A stretch of DNA of 64,000 nucleotides, taken from NCBI RefSeq assembly GCF_002760435.1, contig NZ_AUUU01000009.1, positions 1 to 64,000 of the forward strand, in the 5' to 3' direction. The notes below the pieces were generated by a model. That model worked only from the letters and a program-made list of their open reading frames with translations. It had not been told where the DNA came from and did not search any database. The position numbers and the translations under genes are program-made. This document shows positions 52,402 through 62,780 of this stretch, piece after piece. Positions within the stretch are counted from its first letter, which is position 1; every line of letters starts with the position of its first letter. The stretch is from Clostridium sp. LS. GTDB taxonomy: Bacteria; Bacillota; Clostridia; Clostridiales; Clostridiaceae.

Positions 52402-54444
52402 ATGAGTAAAAAAACTATTGACACATTGTTCGAATTACTTGAAGAATATAAAGTGGAAGTACCAGTTGTACAACGTGATTATGCACAAGGAAGAACAGAT
52501 GACCATGCTAATTTGGTTCGCTTTAATCTTTTAAAAGATATGAAATCAGCAATTATGGGCGAAACACCACCTCTTGATCTGAATTTTGTATATGGCAAGG
52601 CAGAAGATGATAAATTTATACCTTTAGATGGACAGCAGCGATTGACAACACTTTTTCTTTTGCATCTTTATGCTTTTTGCAAAGATGAAAATAAAACAAA
52701 ACTTCTGCACAAGTTAACTTATGAAACTCGCAAGAGTTCACGAGATTTTTTAGAAAAACTGACCGAAAACCGCTTAGTTGTTTTTACGTCTGATCTACCG
52801 CCTTCCAAAGAAATCGAAGAATCAGAGTGGTTTGTTTCAGTATGGAAGTATGATCCAACAATACAATCTATACTTATAATGCTTGATGACATAAAGAATG
52901 TTTTTTGTGATGTAGAAAACCTTGATCAAAGGCTTACTAATTATGAATATAAACCAGTTGTTTTTAATTTTTTAGAAATGAAAGATTTAGGCATGGAGGA
53001 TAGTTTATACATTAAACTCAATGCACGAGGAAAGCCTCTTACATCGTTTGAAAACTTCAAAGCACGATTAATTGGCAGACTTCAGAAGCTTCAACTTAAT
53101 TTCACTGATAAATTTGAGCAATCTTTTGATAGTAAATGGACTGATTTATTTTGGTCAAATTGCAAAGAAAACTTTGACCAGACTTTCTTGATGTTTTTTG
53201 GAGTACTTCTTATGAATAAGGAAATTTGCTCAACTGACACCAACTGGTCTAACACGCTTGATTATGAAAAGATTGATGAGGAAATATATAAAACTGCGTT
53301 TTATACGCTTAATTTCCTTAGTAATAATCATAAGTGTAAATCAATACAACGCCTTGTTTTCAATGCTTTGGCAGAAAAACGTACTTATCAAGACAGGGTT
53401 CTATTCCATGCTTTGACTACATATTTGTATATGGCAAAAGGTATTGATAACGGTTCATTAGCACAATGGGTGAGAATTATCAAAAATTTAACACTGAATT
53501 CCACGATTGATAGCTCAATTCTATACAGAAATGCTATTAATGGGGTAAATAAACTTGCAGAGAAATGGGATGATTTACTAAGTTATTTTTCAAAAGATGG
53601 GGCAATTACAGGTTTCTCTCAAGAACAAATAACAGAAGAACAACTTAAGGCACGTATAATTAATGATAGCAATGAATTTGCGGAGGAAATTTATAAAGCA
53701 GAACAACATCCATATTTTAGTGGCCAAATACGCTCAGCGTTGTATTATGCGAAGAATAGCCAAGGGAAATACGATATGAAAACTTTTGTCCAATACTGGG
53801 ATAAGATATCTGTATTATTTGATGAATCAAAACCTAAACACGGGCATTTGCTGCGACAAGCATTGCTTACGTATGGGGACTATACTCTACCAGTAGGAGC
53901 ATACAAAACATTGTGCGTTGATGATCCCAATGAAGGTGCTAGTACACCAAGTATGAAAAAGTTATTTTCTAACCACGGTGAAATTGTTAAGAAATTACTT
54001 GATTCAATAAATCTAACTGATGATATTAGAATGCAATTAAAAAGTATTGTAAAAAATGCAAGTGTTCTCGAAAATGATTGGAAATATTGTTTTATCAAAT
54101 TTTCTAATTCATTCAAGAGGATGAGTACTTCTCATTTACGATTGCGTGAAGTTGATGGTGAATTGATTATGATACCTAATAAATCTTCTAATGGTTATAA
54201 TTATGAAGTGTTTTTGGAGGCCTTACATCAATTTTTAAAGCACAAAGGATTGGAATCAACATTTGAGGGTTATTTAGGTACTTGGGAAGATCGTTACTTA
54301 TGTGCCAAGGGAGTATATATACGTTTCAAAAATAAGAAGTTTATTATTAAAGATGAAAAGGGTACTGTTATGTTTGAAACAAAAACGGATTATCCAATTG
54401 GTGAGGTAGCAAAATATATAGAAGGCATATCTGATACTAATTAA
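52402..54444 (+). CDS. Second DUF262 protein, partner of the GmrSD-like protein
   Basis: 680 aa from ATG 52402 (GGGGAGG 8 bp upstream), 2 bp after the preceding stop. DUF262 signatures VPVVQRDYAQGRT and IPLDGQQRLTTLFLLHLY, then a mid-region with YIKLNARGKPLTSFENFK. The long C-terminal part (about 330-680) lacks the HNH signature of its neighbour, so it may be a specificity or regulatory subunit. Paired DUF262 genes occur in many defence islands. It is the last gene before attR; a GC hairpin follows at 54632. Confidence 0.85.
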   Translation: MSKKTIDTLFELLEEYKVEVPVVQRDYAQGRTDDHANLVRFNLLKDMKSAIMGETPPLDLNFVYGKAEDDKFIPLDGQQRLTTLFLLHLYAFCKDENKTKLLHKLTYETRKSSRDFLEKLTENRLVVFTSDLPPSKEIEESEWFVSVWKYDPTIQSILIMLDDIKNVFCDVENLDQRLTNYEYKPVVFNFLEMKDLGMEDSLYIKLNARGKPLTSFENFKARLIGRLQKLQLNFTDKFEQSFDSKWTDLFWSNCKENFDQTFLMFFGVLLMNKEICSTDTNWSNTLDYEKIDEEIYKTAFYTLNFLSNNHKCKSIQRLVFNALAEKRTYQDRVLFHALTTYLYMAKGIDNGSLAQWVRIIKNLTLNSTIDSSILYRNAINGVNKLAEKWDDLLSYFSKDGAITGFSQEQITEEQLKARIINDSNEFAEEIYKAEQHPYFSGQIRSALYYAKNSQGKYDMKTFVQYWDKISVLFDESKPKHGHLLRQALLTYGDYTLPVGAYKTLCVDDPNEGASTPSMKKLFSNHGEIVKKLLDSINLTDDIRMQLKSIVKNASVLENDWKYCFIKFSNSFKRMSTSHLRLREVDGELIMIPNKSSNGYNYEVFLEALHQFLKHKGLESTFEGYLGTWEDRYLCAKGVYIRFKNKKFIIKDEKGTVMFETKTDYPIGEVAKYIEGISDTN

Positions 54445-54631
54445 TTGTTTCATTGAAAAAATACTTAACTATTTGGATATATTTCCGAGAAACAAAAAAA
54501 CTAAAAAAGCTTTATAGAGCTATCCCAGGAACTGAGAAATGTAAAAAATATATATAATACATTACTCATACACTCAAAATAGGTTGTGACATCTATCTAA
54601 GCCATATGGAAAGGGAAATATTCAAAGTATA

Positions 54632-54653
54632 GTGGGAGTCATTAAACTCCCAC
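54632..54653 (+). terminator. Hairpin after the DUF262 pair
   Basis: GTGGGAGT and ACTCCCAC with a short loop; the T-run is weak. It is the last element before the attachment site. Confidence 0.55.
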
Positions 54654-54657
54654 AAAT

Positions 54658-54722
54658 TTAATTATGCCTATAATCCTCAATAGATTTTGTACATTTCATA
54701 CGATACGGTTCGCCTCCACCAT
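54658..54722 (-). other. Orphan 3' end of the recombinase gene at attR
   Basis: Read leftward from the att core in the frame used at attL, this DNA continues GGGE-PYRMKCTKSIEDYRHN and then stop (TAA, 54660-54658). That is a typical serine-recombinase tail, and it attaches to the gene only when the island is circular. It confirms the island ends and the crossover within the 13-bp core. Confidence 0.85.
54710..54722. repeat. attR core
   Basis: TCGCCTCCACCAT, identical to attL at 6708. To its right is the DNA that followed ssrA before integration. Confidence 0.9.
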
Positions 54723-54724
54723 AT

Positions 54725-54769
54725 AAATCATTGATGCTACTATAAAAGTAATATCAATGATTTTTTATT
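54725..54769 (+). terminator. Original ssrA terminator, displaced by the island
   Basis: AAATCATTGAT and ATCAATGATTT pair around an 18-nt loop with T residues after. In the empty site this lies 5 bp after the tmRNA CCA. It also overlaps the end of the leftward endonuclease gene, so it may serve both. Confidence 0.8.
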
Positions 54770-55175
54770 TTATTGAAATAAATTCATTATAAAAATCGGA
54801 TTTAGCTTTTAGAAGTTCATCTGAATATCTACCGTTCCTAGGAGTTAGAGATTTATATTTGTTTAATATAAGTTCTGCTCTCTTTCTTTTTGAGTTAATA
54901 ATTAGAAAAGGATAGATTTCTTTAAGTAATTTAATTGCATCATTATATTTCAGAATATAACTGTAACAATCTTTATGCTTAAAATTATCATAATTTTTCT
55001 TTTGCTTAATAACCCCTTTTCCAATAACAGACTTTATCCAATATAGTAATTCATATGTAGTGGAAGCTATAGAAATGCAAGGAGATGGATATTCATTATA
55101 ATGAAATCTTTGGAGCATAATACTTCCTTCGCCATCAATTATTCCTGCAATATATGCTTTTTCTAAATCAGTCAT
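54765..55175 (-). CDS. LAGLIDADG homing endonuclease
   Basis: 136 aa from ATG 55175 (GAGGTG 6 bp upstream). One LAGLIDADG-type motif, YIAGIIDGEGSI (about 8-19), so it should act as a homodimer. The rest has the basic, strand-rich pattern of the family (CISIASTTYELLYWIKSVIGK, YSYILKYNDAIKLLKEIYPFL). Such enzymes usually spread introns or inteins. Here it is free-standing, convergent with ssrA and, without the island, about 45 bp from the tmRNA 3' end, which carries an ORF-less group I intron. It may be the mobility partner of that intron. Confidence 0.88.
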   Translation of the reverse strand: MTDLEKAYIAGIIDGEGSIMLQRFHYNEYPSPCISIASTTYELLYWIKSVIGKGVIKQKKNYDNFKHKDCYSYILKYNDAIKLLKEIYPFLIINSKRKRAELILNKYKSLTPRNGRYSDELLKAKSDFYNEFISIK

Positions 55176-55304
55176 TAACTTCACCTCAAAAATGTTTTAT
55201 TATAGTATCTACAAAATTTAGTTAAATAATACTATAATTTAACTAAGAGTAAATTAATCATTATTCCTAACTTTTACTTGACTCAGACTTAATATATACA
55301 TTAA

Positions 55305-55333
55305 TTGAAAAAAACGTTATCAATTGATATAAT
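55305..55333 (+). promoter_or_regulatory. Promoter of the RpiR-type regulator gene
   Basis: TTGAAA (55305-55310), 17 bp, TATAAT (55328-55333), 35 bp before the ATG. Confidence 0.7.
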
Positions 55334-55367
55334 GTAGAAGCAATAGTACAATGGAAGGAAGTATTAT

Positions 55368-56111
55368 ATGTTCAGTTATAGTCAAATCAAAAGTCTTAAT
55401 GATTTAGAAATTTCTGTTTATAATTATATTATGGATAATAAAGATAAGGTCAGATATATGAAAATAAGGGAATTAGCAGTTGAATCTCATGTATCAACTA
55501 CAACTATATTAAATTTCTGCAAGAAAGTAGGTTGTAGTGGTTATTCAGAGTTTAAACTAAAATTTAAATTATTTATAGAAGAAAAAGAAATTAAAAAAGT
55601 AAGTGAAGATAATACAGAGATAATTGATTTTTTTAAGAAAACGAATACTGAAGAATATGATGAAAAGATAGAGGAAATAGTAAAAGCTATATTAAAAGCA
55701 AAGAGAACAATTTTTATAGGAAGTAGTATGTCAGGAATTGTAGCAAGATATGGGGCACGATATCTATCAAGTGTTGGACAATTTAGTTTATGCATTGATG
55801 ATCCGTATTACCCGACTACAGGTAAATTTTATGAAAATTCAGTTGTGATAGTATGTTCTGTGTCTGGAGAATCAAAAGATATTATAGGCCATATAAATAG
55901 ATTTAAAAAAGATAATTGCTGTATTGTTAGTATTACTAACACTGAAAATTGCACTATAGCGAAAATGTCTGATTATAATATCCCATATTACGTGCCATAT
56001 GTTAAAGTGGGAATATATGATATTACCACTCAAATTCCAATCATTAGTATAATAGAAAGGATTGGAAGGAAACTACAAAATCGTCGAGAAGAATCTATAC
56101 AAGATGAGTGA
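55368..56111 (+). CDS. MurR/RpiR-family regulator of the beta-glucoside operon
   Basis: 247 aa; GGAAGGAAG before the ATG. An N-terminal HTH_6 (KIRELAVESHVSTTTILNFCKKVG) and a C-terminal SIS domain (about 100-235; FIGSSMSGIVARYGARYL, VCSVSGESKDII) that binds a phosphosugar. It probably senses 6-phospho-beta-glucoside or glucose-6-phosphate and controls the PTS genes downstream through the 13-bp inverted repeat at 56266. Confidence 0.9.
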   Translation: MFSYSQIKSLNDLEISVYNYIMDNKDKVRYMKIRELAVESHVSTTTILNFCKKVGCSGYSEFKLKFKLFIEEKEIKKVSEDNTEIIDFFKKTNTEEYDEKIEEIVKAILKAKRTIFIGSSMSGIVARYGARYLSSVGQFSLCIDDPYYPTTGKFYENSVVIVCSVSGESKDIIGHINRFKKDNCCIVSITNTENCTIAKMSDYNIPYYVPYVKVGIYDITTQIPIISIIERIGRKLQNRREESIQDE

Positions 56112-56265
56112 ATAGCTACCATTAAAAATAAAAGTATTTTACATAGAGCTTTATTAATTTGAAGTTTTTAACTCAAGTTGATAAAGCTTATTTTAATTAG
56201 TCTTTTTGTTTGTTAATCACAGTTTTTTAAATATATGAAATGTCAAGAACACATTTCGATTTTAA

Positions 56266-56294
56266 TTGCCAAAAAACATTTTGTTTTTTGGCAA
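56266..56294. promoter_or_regulatory. Perfect inverted repeat before the PTS gene
   Basis: TTGCCAAAAAACA - TTT - TGTTTTTTGGCAA: 13-bp perfect arms with a 3-bp centre. It lies in the 312-bp gap between regulator and transporter, about 130 bp before the start codon. It is an operator candidate for the RpiR protein; a terminator of the regulator gene is the other reading. A weaker AAAAAACAGACATGTTTTTT palindrome follows at about 56309. Confidence 0.6.
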
Positions 56295-56423
56295 TAACAA
56301 ATTATTAAAAAACAGACATGTTTTTTATAATGGTTTACATAGTGACAGAATTCGCTTTTTCAATTAACATTAAGATACATTCAATAGCTATTCGAAAATA
56401 ATAAATATAAGTGAGGTAATAAA

Positions 56424-59268
<2,845 letters not shown>

Positions 59269-59379
59269 AAAAGTAATGATTGTTATGTATGAGTAGTCAA
59301 GAAATTAGAAAAATGTAGCTATCCAATGCTAGGTGGGTATATGAAATAATTAAGTTATACGTTATGTAAGTATTTTTAC

Positions 59380-59425
59380 AAAGGGGAATCTGAAAATTAA
59401 TATATTATTTTAGATTCCCTTTTTA
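59380..59425 (+). terminator. Terminator after the glucosidase
   Basis: AAAGGGGAATCT and AGATTCCCTTTTT arms around an AT loop with a T-tail. Confidence 0.85.
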
Positions 59426-59491
59426 GATAAGAAATTTAAGTGGAGGAATTAGTTGATTAAAAAATAAGAGTAAAATACAAGGAGTGATATA

Positions 59492-60004
59492 ATGAATATA
59501 TTTCAAAAATTTATAAATAAAAAGCAAGAAGAAACAATTATAGAAAAAACGGAAAATGGCTTTATTTATGCACCAATGGAAGGCGAAGTAATTTCTTTGA
59601 AAGAAATTAATGATGGTGTATTTTCAGAAGAAATGCTTGGAAAAGGATGTGGAATGAAGCCGACCGATGGAAAATTATATGCACCTTTTGATGGAGAAAT
59701 TCTTTTGATTACAGAAACAAAACATGCAATTGCATTGAAAAGCTGTGATGGAATAGAACTACTAATTCATATAGGAATGGATACAGTTAAAATGAATGGA
59801 AAAGGCTTTAATCCATTAGTGAAAGCTGGAGAAAAAATAAAATGTGGACAATCACTGATGACATTTTCTATATCTGATATTGAAAAGGCAGGATATGTGA
59901 CTACTACAGCAATAGTTGTAACAAACTCCGATCAATATAGAAATATAGAAGTACTTGCACAAGGTCATATAAAAAAATCAAAAAAGATTATAAAAATTTT
60001 ATAA
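59492..60004 (+). CDS. PTS EIIA, glucose family
   Basis: 170 aa; AAGGAGTG before the ATG. Crr-like beta-sandwich with IYAPMEGEVISL, DGKLYAPFDGEI and the phosphorylated His in LLIHIGMDTVKMNGKGF, the family signature. It passes phosphate from HPr to the EIIB domain of the upstream transporter. It lies after an internal terminator, so it is either read through or expressed from its own promoter. Confidence 0.93.
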   Translation: MNIFQKFINKKQEETIIEKTENGFIYAPMEGEVISLKEINDGVFSEEMLGKGCGMKPTDGKLYAPFDGEILLITETKHAIALKSCDGIELLIHIGMDTVKMNGKGFNPLVKAGEKIKCGQSLMTFSISDIEKAGYVTTTAIVVTNSDQYRNIEVLAQGHIKKSKKIIKIL

Positions 60005-60302
60005 GTAAAGTTGTTAATGTGTAATATATTTTTGGATTAAAATTAAGATAAGATTTTTTTGGTGGATTTCAAAGGTCACGCTTCACCTCCACCAAATTAG
60101 AACTAGAATTTTGATACAATTCAAAGCTACTGATTTCAGTGGCTTTCAGTGTTTCTTGGGACAAACTGTCGTAGAAAATTTTGAGCTTTTAGCTTAGAGT
60201 TACAGAGTTTTATATTGGATATGCACACTCCTGATGTTTTGGAATTAGGGGTTACATATTTCTTATGTTTCTTCTTAAGATTAAATTGTATAAAAATTAA
60301 TA
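60005..60302. other. Gene-free stretch with 36-bp repeat copy 1
   Basis: No gene seen. The imperfect hairpin GGTGGA ... TCCACC at 60061-60094 is copy 1 of a repeat also found at 61985 and 63869. A small AGCTACTGATTTCAGTGGCT hairpin follows near 60125. Confidence 0.5.
60061..60094. repeat. Short hairpin repeat, copy 1
   Basis: Core GGATTTCAAAGGTCACGCTT followed by CACCTCCACCA; resembles 61985-62018 at about 28 of 33 positions. The CCTCCACCA end recalls the ssrA 3' end. Confidence 0.6.
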
Positions 60303-60354
60303 TTGAATGATCATTCAAAAAAGTATTGACTTTAATTGAATGATCATTTAATAT
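60303..60354. promoter_or_regulatory. TetR-gene promoter with two operators
   Basis: Palindrome TTGAATGATCATTCAA (60303-60318) is followed by the promoter TTGACT (60326-60331)-N17-TAATAT (60349-60354), whose spacer contains a second copy TTGAATGATCATTTAA (60336-60351). This is the layout of an autorepressed tetR-type gene. Confidence 0.8.
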
Positions 60355-60418
60355 AAAATATAAGATGTAAAGTAAAAATTATTAGAGGAATTGTTATCCT
60401 TAAGAGAGGCAGCTTAGT

Positions 60419-60988
60419 ATGAGATATAAAGATGATGATAAGAAAGAAAGTATTATTAAGGCGGCAATACAGCTTATAAATAAAGTAGGGTTAGCGGAGA
60501 TTTCAATGTCCAAGATTGCAAAAGAAGCAGGTGTTGCAGCAGGAACTATTTACACTTATTTTGATAATAAAGATGATATGCTTAAAAAACTTTTTTTGGA
60601 AGCTAAAAAAGATATGCAGGAAAAGGTATCATATGGAGTTAATATTTCCTGCCCAGTAGAAGCTGAATTTAAAATTTTATTGAGCAATTACATTAATTTC
60701 TTTATTAACAATAAGGATAATTTTCTCTTTATGGAGCAGTTTACAAATTCGCCATATATCTTGGAGTTGCATAAAGAATTTGATATTACAGGTAGGCCAT
60801 TACTAGAATTTATGGAAAATGGTAAAAAACAGGGCGTTTTTAAAGAAGTTGATTCAGACCTTTTATTTATTTATTCTTTTAGTCCATTAATACAAATTGC
60901 AAAAAAATACTTTAATGGAGAGTTTGAATTTACTCAACAAAATGTTGAAGAAATAATTGGAATGAGCTGGGCTTCAATAAAAAAATAA
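60419..60988 (+). CDS. TetR-family repressor
   Basis: 189 aa; AGAGAGGC region before the ATG. The N-terminal TetR helix-turn-helix reads ISMSKIAKEAGVAAGTIYTYFDNKDDML (about 24-52, quoted in part: VAAGTIYTYFDNK). A helical ligand-binding domain follows. Operators overlap its own promoter and similar sites lie before the flavoprotein gene, so it probably controls both. The ligand is unknown. Confidence 0.9.
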   Translation: MRYKDDDKKESIIKAAIQLINKVGLAEISMSKIAKEAGVAAGTIYTYFDNKDDMLKKLFLEAKKDMQEKVSYGVNISCPVEAEFKILLSNYINFFINNKDNFLFMEQFTNSPYILELHKEFDITGRPLLEFMENGKKQGVFKEVDSDLLFIYSFSPLIQIAKKYFNGEFEFTQQNVEEIIGMSWASIKK

Positions 60989-61038
60989 AAATTTTATATA
61001 ATATTGAATGAATGTTCAGGCAATATTATATAAAATTT
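60989..61038. terminator. Bidirectional hairpin after the TetR gene, operator-like loop
   Basis: Perfect 18-bp arms AAATTTTATATAATATTG / CAATATTATATAAAATTT. The loop contains TGAATGAATGTTCA, related to the TetR operator. Confidence 0.75.
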
Positions 61039-61126
61039 TAATTAAATTACTTTGCATTTATTAAAGTCAAAAAGGGTACATAAAATGAATTAAATAAAAA
61101 AGAGTTATTTTAAAAAAATAAAATTG

Positions 61127-61140
61127 ATTGAATATTCAAT
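61127..61140. promoter_or_regulatory. TetR operator-like palindrome before the flavoprotein gene
   Basis: ATTGAATATTCAAT, a half-site variant of the operators at 60303 and 60336, 32 bp before the ATG. Confidence 0.5.
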
Positions 61141-61171
61141 TATTATAAAACAAGATTATGGAGGTAATTAA

Positions 61172-61732
61172 ATGAGTAAAGTTGTAGCGTTTATTGGAAG
61201 CCCTAGAAAAAAAGGAGTTTCTACACAGCTCCTTTATAAGGCAATAGAAGGGGCAAAATCTGAAGGAGCCGAAATTGTAATATATGATCTTAATGAAACT
61301 GGAATTAGAGGATGTCAGGCATGTGATTATTGCAGAAAAGATAAGGTATGTATTATAAAAGATAAACTGCATTCTATGTATAGTGATATTGAATCTGCTG
61401 ATGGGATTATAATTAGTTCACCAATTTATATGTCTGACTTTAGTGGCCAGGCGAAGATTTGGTTTGACCGTTTACGTCCGATGTTTGGACATGATTTCAA
61501 GCCACGTTACCCAGGAAAAAAGATTATAGCTGTATTTGCACAGGCTGCAGATAATGAAGACTTCTGTAGTAATCTGTTTGAATCGCTAAAGATGCGTTCT
61601 GAATTTTTTGGATGGGATCTAATTGATAATATACTTGCTTGTGGTACGGAGACCCAGGGATATAGCATATCTCAAGAACTCCTAGACAGGGCTTTTACTG
61701 ATGGCAGAAAATTGGTAGTAAAATTAAGTTGA
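61172..61732 (+). CDS. NADPH-dependent FMN reductase-type flavoprotein
   Basis: 186 aa; TGGAGGTAA before the ATG. Flavodoxin-like fold with FIGSPRKKGVSTQLL (FMN phosphate loop), SSPIYMSDFSGQAKIWFDR, and a cysteine cluster CQACDYCRKDKVC like that of iron-sulfur flavoproteins. Probably an oxidoreductase for quinones, nitro compounds or another small molecule. Regulation by the adjacent TetR protein is likely. Confidence 0.85.
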   Translation: MSKVVAFIGSPRKKGVSTQLLYKAIEGAKSEGAEIVIYDLNETGIRGCQACDYCRKDKVCIIKDKLHSMYSDIESADGIIISSPIYMSDFSGQAKIWFDRLRPMFGHDFKPRYPGKKIIAVFAQAADNEDFCSNLFESLKMRSEFFGWDLIDNILACGTETQGYSISQELLDRAFTDGRKLVVKLS

Positions 61733-61827
61733 TGCTGACCATAACCATTAAGCTTTTCAAGGTGATTAAAAACATAACAATGATGTATAAGGACTTATGG
61801 GCAATCTATGGCTAGAAAGGAATTATT

Positions 61828-61923
61828 ATGAAAGAAGTTTACGATTTTCTAAAAAATGCGTATGCTTTTATCTAACCACAGTAGAAGAAGACCAGCTACG
61901 TGTTCGTCCCTTTGGTACATACC
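61828..61923 (+). pseudogene. Remnant of a pyridoxamine-phosphate-oxidase-like gene
   Basis: An ATG with GAAAGGAA upstream starts MKEVYDFLKNAYAF; after a one-base deletion near 61871 the frame continues as LTTVEEDQPRVRPFG-like, the N-terminus of PNPOx-fold flavin-binding proteins. The sequence is lost after about 30 codons. The next bases resemble the end of the island gene at 17379. Confidence 0.7.
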
Positions 61924-61924
61924 T

Positions 61925-61959
61925 TATCTAAAAATATCTAGTATTAATCAATAAGAAAA
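61925..61959 (+). repeat. Fragment matching the 3' end of the alpha/alpha-barrel gene
   Basis: About 31 of 34 bases match 18384-18418, covering the last codons (LKISSIDQ-stop) and beyond. It is joined directly to the broken PNPOx-like gene. Confidence 0.6.
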
Positions 61960-61984
61960 TAGAAATCTTGCTAAATAATAATTA

Positions 61985-62018
61985 GTGGATTTTAAAGGTC
62001 ATGCTTCGCCTCCATCAT
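61985..62018. repeat. Short hairpin repeat, copy 2
   Basis: GTGGATTTTAAAGGTCATGC followed by TTCGCCTCCATCAT. The right part TTCGCCTCCA-CAT closely resembles the ssrA att core. Confidence 0.6.
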
Positions 62019-62025
62019 GAAACCC

Positions 62026-62079
62026 ACGACTATTTGTATGCGGCTTAAATAGCTGCTTACAGATAGTCGTATTTTTTTC
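62026..62079. terminator. Terminator in the remnant zone
   Basis: ACGACTAT ... ATAGTCGT long arms with inner pairing and a T-run to 62078. Confidence 0.8.
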
Positions 62080-62189
62080 TTAATTGGAGTAAAGCGGGCT
62101 GAGAGAAAGAAAATCGCACTCATACTTTGATATGAATGATCTAAAAAGTAAAAAAGATAGCTTATGCTATCTCTTTGCGATATGAATAA

Positions 62190-62672
62190 TTATTTTTGTA
62201 TTACTGGTATCCATACTTCAACTTCACAGTCTGCTGGATTTCCATTTAGTAGGATTTCTGCAATAGGATTTCCGTTATACTCATAATTATATTTTTCAGT
62301 AAGAATTTCCTTAAAGGCTTGATCTTCAAGCTTATCAAAAGCTAAACGAGATAGTCCACCTGTTCCTTCAATAACTAGATATTTTCCTTCAGGAAATAAA
62401 ACTTCTTCGCTTTCATCAACTACAGGTTGTGATGATTTAACACCTGCATAGTAGAAAGTATTGTTTCCATCAGTTGTCACTGCTGCATAACCATAGTTAC
62501 TTTCAGAAATTGTTCTAAGTAAAGACATCTTTCCACTTTGAACTATATCCTTAAAAAATTCAGTTTTTTGTTCAGAAAATTGTTTTGAGTCATTTTTTTC
62601 TGAACCTTTTAGTTTTGTTTTAAAACCTACCAAACGAAAAGTCTCTTTTTCTTCAATTTTAAAATTACTCAT
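62190..62672 (-). CDS. GyrI-like small-molecule-binding protein
   Basis: 160 aa; AAGGAGAG before the ATG. A stand-alone effector-binding domain of the AraC/GyrI type: FKIEEKETFRLVGFKTKL start, central FPEGKYLVIEGTGG, and C-terminal DCEVEVWIPV, each typical. Such proteins bind drugs or small ligands and can act as sensors or hydrolases. It is divergent from a WYL regulator with a perfect 10-bp palindrome between, so it is the likely target of that regulator. Confidence 0.87.
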   Translation of the reverse strand: MSNFKIEEKETFRLVGFKTKLKGSEKNDSKQFSEQKTEFFKDIVQSGKMSLLRTISESNYGYAAVTTDGNNTFYYAGVKSSQPVVDESEEVLFPEGKYLVIEGTGGLSRLAFDKLEDQAFKEILTEKYNYEYNGNPIAEILLNGNPADCEVEVWIPVIQK

Positions 62673-62733
62673 TTTAAATCTCTCCTTGCAATAATTATTT
62701 GGAATCTTGTTTATGTCTATACTTTATCATAGC

Positions 62734-62759
62734 AATTATGACACAAGTATGTCATAATT
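62734..62759. promoter_or_regulatory. Operator palindrome between divergent genes
   Basis: AATTATGACA - 6 bp - TGTCATAATT, perfect arms. It is centred in the gap between the GyrI-like and WYL genes; likely site of the WYL regulator. Confidence 0.75.
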
Positions 62760-62780
62760 AAACCCGAGGTGAACTTTTTT

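Larger units (their letters stand above)
6708..54722. mobile_element. 48-kb ssrA-integrated genomic (defence) island
   Basis: It is bounded by the 13-bp repeat TCGCCTCCACCAT (6708-6720 and 54710-54722), the 3' end of ssrA. The serine recombinase lies at the left edge and reads out across attL. Rejoining the ends gives a recombinase ORF with a natural-looking tail (see the orphan 3' end at 54658). In the joined attP, TTTTGTACAT (54685-54694) and ATGTACAAAA (6725-6734) are inverted arms symmetric about the start of the core, as expected for large serine recombinases. Contents: integration/repressor/replication genes, a mannoside cassette and at least five defence-type loci. No relaxase, type IV secretion, capsid, portal or terminase genes were seen. 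Confidence 0.9.

Noticed and set aside
6708-54722. Interpretation as a complete prophage or an integrative conjugative element
   Set aside because: No capsid, portal, terminase, tail, lysis, relaxase or type IV secretion genes are visible in 48 kb.
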